DNA of 11,277 nucleotides, from contig JANTGQ010000028.1 in NCBI GenBank assembly GCA_024762845.1, positions 1-11,277 on the forward strand, in the 5' to 3' direction. Source of the DNA: Nitratifractor sp. Its GTDB lineage: Bacteria > Campylobacterota > Campylobacteria > Campylobacterales > Sulfurovaceae. Position 1 is the stretch's first letter, and the number at the start of each line of letters is the position of its first letter. The notes beneath the pieces are model-generated. The model was not told where the DNA came from. It made no database searches and saw only the letters and a list, made by a program, of their open reading frames with translations. Shown one piece after another: positions 1 to 6,669 of the stretch. Both the position numbers and the translations under genes were made by a program.

Positions 1-22
1 ATTTGCTTGACGAATAAGCTTA

Positions 23-190
23 AACCCGAATTACGCATTAGAAATCACTAAACTCTACACAAACGCTTGCACTGTAGGCACTTACGGAGAAACCATCTAT
101 GCACCTACGGGTGCACCTCAAGTTTTCCGCAAACACCTACAGCACAAGCGTTTGGCAGATTTCAAGCAATTCTAATGCATAATTCGGGTT
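23..190. repeat. Long imperfect palindrome (MITE-like or REP-like element)
   Basis: The stretch folds back on itself around one axis near position 107. The outer arms (23-43 and 170-190) match at 20 of 21 positions. The inner arms (61-78 and 136-153) match at about 16 of 18. The tip is TGCACC-TACG-GGTGCA (100-115). The segments between the arms (44-60 and 154-169) are only loosely complementary. Because all arms share the same axis, this is one hairpin-forming unit of about 168 bp rather than separate terminators. There is no convincing ORF: one frame is open from 11 to 172 but lacks a normal start codon and runs through the palindrome. A non-autonomous miniature element or a dispersed palindromic repeat fits best. 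No clear target-site duplication is visible. The palindrome is seen directly; the element class is inferred. Confidence 0.75.
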
Positions 191-318
191 AAACAAACTA
201 TCGTTTTTAAGATATTTTTTATTCACTAAAATATAAGGAGTTAAATTACTAAAGGAAACGAGTGTAGAGCTGATATGCTAACCCTGCACAGTTTCTTCTA
301 AGTCTCTAGGTGCAATAC
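191..318. other. Intergenic stretch with no recognisable gene
   Basis: Together with the palindrome to its left, this completes the gene-free first 318 bases. It is AT-rich. Shine-Dalgarno-like words on the plus strand (AAGGAG near 235, AAAGGA near 251) are not followed by any ORF longer than a few codons. No clear intrinsic terminator for the lipoprotein gene is visible here. Confidence 0.5.
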
Positions 319-972
319 CTACTTAACGCTCTTAGTTAAATCCACACTCTTTATATTGCTCCCAAATACAGATATCTTCTTAGCAATACGAATATTTTTT
401 ACTTTGTCATAACCACATGCTGTGCCACATTTTACGACGCCTATTAAGTAGTAACTGCCACTTGGAACATTAAGAAACTCAAATTTACCACTACTATCAG
501 AAGTGGTAAATTTAAGATAGTTAAAGAGCCTAGAGTCTACTTTGGACATCTTTGCACCACCTAGATAACTTTTGTTAAACCACTGAGATGAGTAGCTAGT
601 CACAGGGTTTAAATAGAGTCTTGTATGTTTTCCATATATTTTGTTTCCGCTAGGTCCACTAAGGTAGATACTGCCAGTTACTCTTCCGCTACCGGTTCGG
701 GCTATACTTGAATACTCTGAGGTTGGAAAAGCCATACGCTGCACAATGCCACCCTGTGTTTGTACTGTTGGTCTCTTCTCCATTGTTGGGGTGAAACCTT
801 GGCTAGGCTGCTCCTGTTGAGCGTTTTGTTCCTGAATTTGCTCTGGTGTTGTTGGAGCTGTCTGCTCTTGTGGATAGTATGGTGTTGGTAAAACCACCTG
901 TCTGTAGATATTACATCCACTCATTACTAAAGCAGCCAAAGCGATAGTGGAAATTTTGAAAACTTTATTCAT
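319..972 (-). CDS. Lipoprotein with C-terminal carboxypeptidase-regulatory-like (transthyretin-fold) domain
   Basis: This 217-residue protein has no assigned function. Residues 1-19 form a signal peptide ending in the lipobox LVMSGC, so Cys20 should be lipidated and the protein anchored in the envelope. Residues about 30-75 are a flexible linker rich in Gln, Pro, Thr and Glu. Residues about 97-217 look like a beta-sandwich of the carboxypeptidase-regulatory/transthyretin type, with LYLNPVTSYS (119-128) and a GKFEFLNVPSGSYYL segment (162-176). The latter is the usual 'G-x-F-x-F-x-x-V-P-x-G-x-Y' strand-turn of that fold. Two cysteines (182, 186) could form a disulfide. The start is ATG at 972 with AGGAG about 9 nt upstream. 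It stands apart from mnmE by 188 bp and probably has its own promoter. A binding or structural role in the envelope is a guess; no catalytic residues are recognised. Confidence 0.8.
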   Translation of the reverse strand: MNKVFKISTIALAALVMSGCNIYRQVVLPTPYYPQEQTAPTTPEQIQEQNAQQEQPSQGFTPTMEKRPTVQTQGGIVQRMAFPTSEYSSIARTGSGRVTGSIYLSGPSGNKIYGKHTRLYLNPVTSYSSQWFNKSYLGGAKMSKVDSRLFNYLKFTTSDSSGKFEFLNVPSGSYYLIGVVKCGTACGYDKVKNIRIAKKISVFGSNIKSVDLTKSVK

Positions 973-1070
973 TTGTATTAGCTCCTGAAGATATAAAAAT
1001 TAAACTTTGATTACGCACTTGACGCATCTCTTACGACTCTTTTGCAAAATCTGGAGTGAAATCCTACATA

Positions 1071-1076
1071 ATTATA
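1071..1076 (-). promoter_or_regulatory. Probable -10 element for the lipoprotein gene
   Basis: On the minus strand a perfect TATAAT lies here, within an AT-rich run, about 100 nt upstream of the lipoprotein start. No good -35 box stands in front of it. This agrees with the housekeeping promoters known in Campylobacterota, which rely on the -10 box and AT-rich upstream sequence. The gap between mnmE and this gene is otherwise empty. Confidence 0.35.
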
Positions 1077-1160
1077 TTAGATATTTATTTAAGAACAGCT
1101 CTAATTGTAAGAAAATTAATATTTTTTTATATAAAGTCAGATCTAAAAGCTGAGTTATAC

Positions 1161-2504
1161 TTATTTTCCTAAACAGAAGTCACTAAACATTTTATCTAAA
1201 ACCTCTTCGTAACGATATGGTCTTGTAACTTCACCAAGTGCCTCTACAGCACTATTGATATGATAACTAAAGAACTCTAATGCATTCTGCTCTAGCGGCT
1301 CTTTTGCCATCGCTACCTCTCTAAGAGCTTTGGAGACTGACTCAACCTGGCGTGTAGATACCAGCATTAACTCATCAGCAGCGGTAAAAGAGTTAAGTCT
1401 ACTCTCGATAGCTTCTAGTAGTGGAGTTACACTGTTTTTTGCACTCAACTCGATTGTGTTAAACTCTTTAAAGTGTTCTTTATCAATAACTGATGCTTCA
1501 TCTATTTTATTAAGCACTACAATAACCTTCGATGACTCAAGAGAGCGTAGGTATTGCAAAACTTTCTTATCTTCATTATTAAAAGCTTTTGATGCATCAA
1601 AAACAGCTATAAGGATATCTGACTCCTCTAACCACTTAATAGAACGCTCTACACCTAACTTTTCTATAGTATCGCTGGCATCTCTAATTCCGGCAGTATC
1701 TGCCACTCTCACCAAATGGGTACCAATTCTTATCTGCTCTTCTATAGTATCTCTCGTTGTACCGGCAATATCGCTGACAATTGCTCTGTCGAAGTTGAGC
1801 ATCTTATTTAGTATAGAGCTCTTTCCTACATTTGGTTTCCCTACAATTCCCAACCAAAAACCTTCAATCAGACCTTTTCGCTGTTTACTAGATAACACTA
1901 TCTGCTCGAGCTCTTGCTCTACACTCTCTAAACTCTTTTGAAGCTCTGAGAGTAGATCTTGTGGTATATCCTCTTCTGCATAGTCTATCATCACTTCGGA
2001 GTGTGCCAACAGCGTTATTAATCGTTTCCTCATTGCATTAATAAAACGACCAAGTTCACCTTTTAGCTGACGGGCTAGGATTTTTGCACCATCGACGCTC
2101 TTAACCTCTATCATTTTTGCTATCGCTTCTGCTTCGCTAAGATCAATTTTTCCGTTTAAAAAGGCTCGTTGCGTAAACTCACCAGGTTTTGCAAGCACAC
2201 TACCATGAAAGAGAAGAGTATCTAAAATCTCTTGAGCTATTACTGCACCGCCATGACACTGAATCTCAACTATATCTTCACCTGTAAAACTAGCTGGTGC
2301 CTGAAAATAGAGAACAATTGCTCTATCTATAAAATCGTTACTACTGTTATATATCGATGTTAATTTAGCTACTCTATTTTCAAGGGTAACTTTTGGAGCA
2401 ATTGCAGTAGCCAACTCTTTTGCACGACTGCCACTTAGTCGAATGATTGCAATAGAACCAACACCACTGGCTGTGGCTATGGCAGCAATTGTAGTTTGTG
2501 ACAT
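1161..2504 (-). CDS. mnmE: tRNA uridine-5-carboxymethylaminomethyl modification GTPase MnmE
   Basis: MnmE works with MnmG to place a carboxymethylaminomethyl group (or aminomethyl group) on C5 of the wobble uridine of certain tRNAs, using a folate-derived carbon. The 447-residue length is normal. Residues 1-120 are the folate-binding domain, with the conserved GEFTQRAFLNGKIDLSEAEA stretch at 108-127. A helical domain encloses the G domain. G1 is GKPNVGKSS (222-230), the switch/K-loop region is AGTTRD (247-252), G3 is DTAG (269-272) and G4 is NKID (332-335). The C-terminus ends in CLGK (444-447), the C-x-G-K motif that carries the catalytic cysteine. The ATG at 2504 shares its A with the jag stop codon (TAATG), so translation is likely coupled. 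It is the last gene of the yidC-jag-mnmE unit, as in H. pylori. Confidence 0.97.
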   Translation of the reverse strand: MSQTTIAAIATASGVGSIAIIRLSGSRAKELATAIAPKVTLENRVAKLTSIYNSSNDFIDRAIVLYFQAPASFTGEDIVEIQCHGGAVIAQEILDTLLFHGSVLAKPGEFTQRAFLNGKIDLSEAEAIAKMIEVKSVDGAKILARQLKGELGRFINAMRKRLITLLAHSEVMIDYAEEDIPQDLLSELQKSLESVEQELEQIVLSSKQRKGLIEGFWLGIVGKPNVGKSSILNKMLNFDRAIVSDIAGTTRDTIEEQIRIGTHLVRVADTAGIRDASDTIEKLGVERSIKWLEESDILIAVFDASKAFNNEDKKVLQYLRSLESSKVIVVLNKIDEASVIDKEHFKEFNTIELSAKNSVTPLLEAIESRLNSFTAADELMLVSTRQVESVSKALREVAMAKEPLEQNALEFFSYHINSAVEALGEVTRPYRYEEVLDKMFSDFCLGK

Positions 2505-3283
2505 TATTTTTTATTAAACTCATTTATCACTATATAACGCTCTCCACTTTTAGAACGCTTTACAGCAACATATTTGCTAGGGAAGGTATCGCGAAGATAC
2601 TCTAAAGCAATTTGAACCAAAATGCCATTTAACTCACGCGTTCTCCCCCACCCATCTCTCTTTACATGCTCTACAACTGGTTGTAGTTGATTTTTAATCA
2701 TATCCTGTTGTGAAGCCAAAAATTGAGCAATCTCAAGTTTTAAGTAGAGACCGTAACTTGTATTTATCCAGTTAAAGAGTATATACGAGAGGGCGTTGTA
2801 TCGATACCCCTCTTTTCCGATTAATAGAGCTGCATCTTCGCCATCTATAAAGAGGTATACAGTATTATCTTCAATATCTACCTCTACCGTATCAATATCA
2901 AAGCAGCTGTGGCTTAGTAGTGATTTAATCTTAGCCTCGAGTCTCTGTGCATCTATAGATGCAGGTTTATTGGAGAGTTTGGATTCGTTAAAAAACTCAT
3001 CTACAATTTCACTACTGTTTTGAAGCTCCTCTTTTGCCAATGGCTCCTCTTGTTCAACTATTGCTTGGCTACTTATCTCTTGCACATTTTTTACAGGGTC
3101 TTCACTTTTTTGTGCAAGGCTTTTGCATGTTGCTACAATAATCGCACTCTTTTTAAAAAAGCCTAAAAAACCTTTTTTAGGGTACTGAATAATATCGTAA
3201 CTTAGTTCTGAAATAGAACACTCTAATTGTGCAGCAGCGTTACTGCATGCTTCCTCTAATGTTTCTGCTTGAAATCTCTTCAT
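2504..3283 (-). CDS. jag: Jag/KhpB-type RNA-binding protein (Jag-N, KH, degenerate R3H)
   Basis: This 259-residue protein has the Jag layout. Residues 1-52 are the Jag-N domain, including the PKKGFLGFF segment (35-43). Residues 53-110 are an acidic, low-complexity linker. Residues about 120-190 are a KH-type domain with the LIGKEGYRYNAL loop (154-165). The C-terminus (about 205-259) has the size and position of an R3H domain, but the R-x-x-x-H core appears lost: the matching stretch reads NGILVQIAL, with Gly and Gln where Arg and His are expected. Jag/KhpB (EloR) proteins bind RNA and in Firmicutes influence cell elongation; the role in Campylobacterota is not established. The start is ATG at 3283, 8 nt after the yidC stop codon, and only a weak Shine-Dalgarno is present. 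The next gene, mnmE, overlaps by one base. Confidence 0.9.
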   Translation of the reverse strand: MKRFQAETLEEACSNAAAQLECSISELSYDIIQYPKKGFLGFFKKSAIIVATCKSLAQKSEDPVKNVQEISSQAIVEQEEPLAKEELQNSSEIVDEFFNESKLSNKPASIDAQRLEAKIKSLLSHSCFDIDTVEVDIEDNTVYLFIDGEDAALLIGKEGYRYNALSYILFNWINTSYGLYLKLEIAQFLASQQDMIKNQLQPVVEHVKRDGWGRTRELNGILVQIALEYLRDTFPSKYVAVKRSKSGERYIVINEFNKK

Positions 3284-3291
3284 AACGCAAC

Positions 3292-4920
3292 CTAACTCTG
3301 TGCCGCTTTTGCTTTTAACTTATAACGCTCATATGCACCGTTAATATAGTACTGTTGCGCAATTGTCAAAATATTATTCACAAGCCAGTAAAGAACCAAA
3401 CCTGATGGGAATGTTAAGAAGAAGAATGTCATTATTACCGGTAACCACTGAAAAATCTTCTTCTGCATAGGATCGGTCATTGTATTTGGTGTAATCTTTT
3501 GTTGTATATACATTGTAACACCCATTAAAACAGGCAAGACAAAATATGGGTCTTGTCTTGAAAGATCACTAATCCATAAAATCCAAGGAGCACCCTGTAG
3601 TTCATCTGCATTTAAAAGTACACGATAGAGGGCAAAGAATATAGGAATCTGCAAAAGCATTGGCAGACAACCGCCCATAGGGTTTGCCCCATGCTTTTTA
3701 TAGAGCGCCATCATCTGCTGGTTCATTTTTGCAGGATCTTTGCCATACTTATCTTTTAACTCTTTCATTTTTGGTGCTAAATCTTTAAGTTTTTGCATAG
3801 ACATCAGCCCCTTATAAGAGAGTGGGAAGAGTACAATTTTTACTAAAAGTGTAAAGAGAACAATTGCCCATCCCCAGTTTCCAACAAAGTCATGAATAAC
3901 AAGCATTACTTTAAAGAATGGTCGAGAGAGGAAAGTAAACCAACCAAACTCAATTACTTTGGTTAATTTTGGATCAATATTTTCAAAAACTTTCCACTCT
4001 TTTGCGCCAAGATACCCAAGGAGAGATAGACTCCCTTTTACAGGTACAAATGCAATTGGCTCATCCTCATACCCTTTTATACCCGATTTACTCATAACAG
4101 TATTAAAAACGCCATCTTTTTTAAAGAAGAAAGACGTATAGTATCTATCCTCTGCCGCTGCAATGACACTGTTGTTAAATATCTTATTCTCTTTTACATC
4201 ACCATCTTCAAGTGTAGTGCTCACATCTTTGTTGTCAACAATAATATAACCTCTAACGACCATATACATACTGCTATCAACTGTAGGTCTAAAACCTGGA
4301 GTTATAAAATACTCTTTATCACTATCAACTAGAGTGTTTAAATCGTAATGACCATCGGGATAAAACATCAGTTTCTTTGTTACGGTTATGGTGTCTAGCT
4401 TTTGAGTTAGTGTTAGTTCTACTGTAGATTTGCTTGCGTCTAATTCAGCTTTGCTTGCAGTGTAATCAGTCTGAAATGCCAAAGTGTTGAGTTTACTATC
4501 TTTAAATCTAATCTCCAAAGGTTTTATTGCATCTTTATTAATTAAATCGATAGCTTTGCCATTGTCATCTCTATACTTTTTCTCTTTTAAAATTACGCTG
4601 TCTACTCTACCTAAGTTGTCTATCTTTAAAGTATATTTTTCGCTCTTTACTGTGGCAATAATCTTACTGTTGCTTTTTGCAGGAGCATGGGGTGCAGTAG
4701 CACTATCTGGAGTTTTAGTTGTTGCAGGTGTCGCAGATGCATTAGGGGCAGTTGGTGCTACTGCAGTTGTCTGAGTGTTTGTTGCTTTTGAAAGTTCTGT
4801 TTTATTAGCCTCTTTAGTCTGCCCTTGCGCTTGTGGCATTAAATATCCATACAATGATAAAACTAAAAAAGACAAAACTAATGCTATAAGTAGCCTCTTA
4901 TTCATATCCGTTTTTTCCAA
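3292..4920 (-). CDS. yidC: Membrane protein insertase YidC (Oxa1 family)
   Basis: YidC inserts and folds inner-membrane proteins, alone or with SecYEG. The 542-residue protein has the Gram-negative layout. There is an N-terminal membrane anchor (about 9-28), an Ala/Thr/Pro-rich linker (about 35-85) and a large periplasmic P1 domain (about 88-325). A five-helix Oxa1 core follows, with GGCLPMLLQIPIFFALY (416-432), the PYFVLPVLMGVTM helix (458-470) and TFPSGLVLYWLVNN (503-516). The groove residue that is Arg366 in E. coli appears as Lys361 (LLVKIVLFPL), so the positive charge is kept. The start is uncertain. TTG at 4920 has AAAGG 7 nt upstream. ATG at 4905 (MNKRLLIALV) looks more natural as a protein start but has a weaker ribosome site. 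The gene heads a unit with jag and mnmE, and yidD is absent upstream. Confidence 0.97.
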   Translation of the reverse strand: MEKTDMNKRLLIALVLSFLVLSLYGYLMPQAQGQTKEANKTELSKATNTQTTAVAPTAPNASATPATTKTPDSATAPHAPAKSNSKIIATVKSEKYTLKIDNLGRVDSVILKEKKYRDDNGKAIDLINKDAIKPLEIRFKDSKLNTLAFQTDYTASKAELDASKSTVELTLTQKLDTITVTKKLMFYPDGHYDLNTLVDSDKEYFITPGFRPTVDSSMYMVVRGYIIVDNKDVSTTLEDGDVKENKIFNNSVIAAAEDRYYTSFFFKKDGVFNTVMSKSGIKGYEDEPIAFVPVKGSLSLLGYLGAKEWKVFENIDPKLTKVIEFGWFTFLSRPFFKVMLVIHDFVGNWGWAIVLFTLLVKIVLFPLSYKGLMSMQKLKDLAPKMKELKDKYGKDPAKMNQQMMALYKKHGANPMGGCLPMLLQIPIFFALYRVLLNADELQGAPWILWISDLSRQDPYFVLPVLMGVTMYIQQKITPNTMTDPMQKKIFQWLPVIMTFFFLTFPSGLVLYWLVNNILTIAQQYYINGAYERYKLKAKAAQS

Positions 4921-4956
4921 AATAAAACCTTTATATCTATTTTTTTAAAGTTTAGA

Positions 4957-4962
4957 ATTATA
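4957..4962 (-). promoter_or_regulatory. Probable -10 element of the yidC-jag-mnmE unit
   Basis: The minus strand carries TATAAT here, in a very AT-rich 172-bp gap between rnpA and yidC. The predicted transcription start is near 4950, about 30 nt upstream of the TTG start of yidC. No convincing -35 is seen, as is normal in this phylum. It implies that yidC can be transcribed separately from rpmH-rnpA. Confidence 0.45.
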
Positions 4963-5092
4963 ACCTAAGTAGGCTAAATATGTTACTTATTAATAAATCA
5001 ATTTTAAAATATAACGCTAACAATACACTATAAGATAATTTTTATATTAGAGAAGTACAGATAAATTTAATCCGAGTCTATATGAATCTGAA

Positions 5093-5431
5093 TCAAACAT
5101 ACAGTTTAAGTCGTTTGAATATGGAGTTTAATCTTTTAGAGAGAACTTTATAGTCACTCTCAAGAATTGCTTGTTTGGCAACAAATATATATTGCCCTTT
5201 TTGCAGTCTGTCAGCACGCTCAATAAAGTGTGCTCTTAAAACTCTTTTGGCTCTGTTTCGAGCTACGGCTTTTCCAACCTTTTTGCTTGCTACAAAAGCG
5301 CTTTTTTTAAGCTGTGACTCTTTATAGAAGAGCACAAACCACTCTGTATGCCAACAGTGCGTGGGTTTTGAGTATATTCTGGAAAACTCTTTATTAGAGT
5401 TTATTCTCTCAAAGCCTTTTAAGCTGCTAAT
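5093..5431 (-). CDS. rnpA: Ribonuclease P protein component, probable AUU start overlapping rpmH
   Basis: RnpA binds the RNase P RNA and helps it mature tRNA 5' ends. The signature GKAVARNRAKRVLR, holding the RNR motif, is clear. The first ordinary start codon is GTG at 5335, which would give 80 residues and remove the N-terminal helix and first strand that contact RNA. The frame stays open upstream to a TAA at 5446-5444. It encodes typical family sequence (LKGFERINSNKEFSRIY, then WFVLFYKES) but has no ATG, GTG, TTG or CTG. The best initiator is ATT at 5431-5429, with AAAGG ending 9 nt upstream. This gives 112 residues, the usual family length, and a 13-nt overlap with the end of rpmH. An AUU start would be poorly efficient and could hold expression below that of L34. 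A sequence error is the alternative. The gene identity is secure; the start is inferred. Confidence 0.88.
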   Translation of the reverse strand: MSSLKGFERINSNKEFSRIYSKPTHCWHTEWFVLFYKESQLKKSAFVASKKVGKAVARNRAKRVLRAHFIERADRLQKGQYIFVAKQAILESDYKVLSKRLNSIFKRLKLYV

Positions 5432-5553
5432 CTTTTTCTGCCTTTAGCACGTCTTGCATTAATTACTTTTCTACCGTTTTTTGTCTTCATTCTCACTCTA
5501 AATCCGTGTGTTCTTTTTCTCGGAGTATTGTGTGGTTGATACGTTCTTTTCAT
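5419..5553 (-). CDS. rpmH: 50S ribosomal protein L34
   Basis: A 44-residue, highly basic protein starting MKRTYQPHNTPRKRTHGF and ending AKGRKRLAA, which is the near-invariant L34 sequence. L34 is part of the large ribosomal subunit. The ATG at 5553 is preceded by AAGGA about 10 nt upstream. The gene precedes rnpA, as in most bacteria, and its last 13 nt probably overlap the rnpA start, which would couple the two. dnaA and an origin are not adjacent here, in keeping with other Campylobacterota. Confidence 0.97.
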   Translation of the reverse strand: MKRTYQPHNTPRKRTHGFRVRMKTKNGRKVINARRAKGRKRLAA

Positions 5554-5621
5554 GTTACTCTTTCCTTGCTATTTTTTTTGTGCACTAAAAAATGTTTGAA
5601 ATATTACCCACTTAAGAGTTA

Positions 5622-5627
5622 ATTCTA
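5622..5627 (-). promoter_or_regulatory. Possible -10 element for rpmH-rnpA
   Basis: The minus strand reads TAGAAT here, about 70 nt upstream of the L34 start, within the 137-bp gap after fabI. A second TAGAAT (5661-5666) with a loose -35-like TTCGAT 17 bp upstream is an equal candidate. A strong promoter is expected for L34, but neither site is decisive by eye. Confidence 0.25.
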
Positions 5628-5690
5628 CCTTATGGCACTTCACAATATTTTAAATACTATATTCTACTTAGGTGCTAAATACAATCGAAA

Positions 5691-6515
5691 CTATTTTTCA
5701 CCATTCCAAGCGATAGCTGGTTTCCCATCTTCATCAAAATCAACAGCTGGCATACCCATTATGTTAAATCCTGCATCTACATAGTGTACTTCACCTGTTA
5801 CCGCGCTGCTTAAGTCGCTTAAAAGGTACATACCACTATTGCCAACCTCTTCAATTGTCACGTTTTTACGTAGTGGCGAGTGTGCCGCATTCCACTTAAG
5901 CATAAATCCAAAATCACCAATACCTGCTGCTGCCAAAGTTTTTATAGGTCCAGCACTAATTGCGTTTACGCGAATACCATCTCTACCTAAATCTTCTGCC
6001 AAATATTTTGTTGTCATCTCCAGTGCTGCTTTAGCGACACCCATAAGGTTGTAGTTTGGTATATACTTTACTCCACCATAGTAACTAAGTGTCAAAACAG
6101 ATGCACTCTCAGATAAAATAGGTTTTAGTTTCTGCACAACCTCTATAAGTGAGTAGACAGAAATATCCATAGCTACACTGAATGCATCTTTACTAATATC
6201 GCTAAAGCGTCCACTTAATCCCTCTTTAGGGGCAAATGCTATAGAGTGAACAATAAAGTCTATCTTGCCGAAATCTTTCTCTAAACTTTTTTTCAACTCT
6301 TCTATCTCTTCAGGTTTTGTAACATCACACGGATAGAGCCTCCCCTCGCAAGATAGATCATCTGCAATTGGTTCAAGCTTTTTTTGAAAACGCTCGTTCA
6401 AGTATGTTATAGCCATTTGGGCACCCTGCTCCTCACAAGCTTTTGCTATTCCATACGCTATCGATTTTTTGTTCGCAATACCTAAAACTACACCCTTTTT
6501 GCCCTTCATTACCAT
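5691..6515 (-). CDS. fabI: Enoyl-[acyl-carrier-protein] reductase (NADH) FabI
   Basis: FabI reduces trans-2-enoyl-ACP in the last step of each fatty-acid elongation cycle. It is a short-chain dehydrogenase-type enzyme. The nucleotide site is GVVLGIANKKSIAYGIA near the N-terminus. The catalytic pair is in YNLMGVAK, the Y-x6-K motif (Tyr155 and Lys162 from this start). The substrate-loop region GPIKTLAAAGI (189-199) is also typical. The frame opens at 6548, but ATG at 6515 (MVMKGKKG) is preferred. It has GAGG 8 nt upstream, begins where the family begins and gives 274 residues, the usual length. The gene stands alone, 137 bp before rpmH and divergent from the asparaginase-domain gene. The active site is complete, and sensitivity to FabI-directed inhibitors would be expected from the family. 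Confidence 0.97.
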   Translation of the reverse strand: MVMKGKKGVVLGIANKKSIAYGIAKACEEQGAQMAITYLNERFQKKLEPIADDLSCEGRLYPCDVTKPEEIEELKKSLEKDFGKIDFIVHSIAFAPKEGLSGRFSDISKDAFSVAMDISVYSLIEVVQKLKPILSESASVLTLSYYGGVKYIPNYNLMGVAKAALEMTTKYLAEDLGRDGIRVNAISAGPIKTLAAAGIGDFGFMLKWNAAHSPLRKNVTIEEVGNSGMYLLSDLSSAVTGEVHYVDAGFNIMGMPAVDFDEDGKPAIAWNGEK

Positions 6516-6541
6516 TGAAACAACCTCGTTTTTATGACATT

Positions 6542-6570
6542 TTATCATAAATTTGCTATTATTAGTCCAA
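6542..6570 (-). promoter_or_regulatory. Possible fabI promoter
   Basis: On the minus strand TTGGAC (6565-6570) lies 17 bp before TGATAA (6542-6547), with an overlapping TATGAT at 6544-6549. This is about 27 nt upstream of the chosen fabI start. The match to a sigma-70 promoter is loose; it is noted because a promoter is needed in this divergent gap. Confidence 0.25.
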
Positions 6571-6582
6571 AACTGAGTTCAA

Positions 6583-6588
6583 TAGAAT
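6583..6588 (+). promoter_or_regulatory. Possible -10 element for the asparaginase-domain gene
   Basis: The plus strand reads TAGAAT here. Transcription would begin near 6594-6596, right at the left arm of the 13-bp inverted repeat, and would give a leader of about 75 nt. No -35 box is evident. Confidence 0.25.
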
Positions 6589-6590
6589 AT

Positions 6591-6635
6591 CACAACCTCA
6601 AAAATCTTTTCACTTTTTAGGCTTTTGTGGTTGTG
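6591..6635 (+). promoter_or_regulatory. Inverted repeat between fabI and the asparaginase-domain gene
   Basis: CACAACCTCAAAA (6591-6603) is complementary to TTTTGTGGTTGTG (6623-6635) at 12 of 13 positions, across a 19-nt pyrimidine-rich loop. It ends 34 nt before the start codon of the plus-strand gene. It could be a hairpin in the leader RNA or, with its two half-sites spaced about 32 bp apart, a paired protein-binding site. It lacks the U-tract of a terminator and lies between divergent genes, where a terminator is not expected. Confidence 0.5.
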
Positions 6636-6669
6636 TTATTCCGTCAAAACCAGGTTTAAAAGGAACAAT

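Noticed and set aside
11..172. Open frame of about 54 codons on the plus strand through the palindrome
   Set aside because: It lacks an ATG, GTG or TTG at its head and its sequence is dictated by the inverted repeat; openness is expected by chance.
23..196. Integron attC site
   Set aside because: Only the right end fits the 7-bp core consensus. The left end has a mismatch, the arms are much longer and more regular than in typical attC sites, and no integrase or cassette array is visible.
1330..1941. Plus-strand 203-codon frame opposite mnmE
   Set aside because: It runs antisense to the conserved GTPase domain, is Ser/Leu/Ile-rich as expected of a shadow frame, and matches no known protein.
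4484..4774. Plus-strand 96-codon frame opposite yidC
   Set aside because: It is the shadow of the yidC Ala/Thr-rich linker and P1 domain; no ribosome site or family features support it.
5093..5335. RnpA as an 80-residue protein from GTG
   Set aside because: This would drop family-conserved N-terminal sequence that is intact in the same frame upstream.
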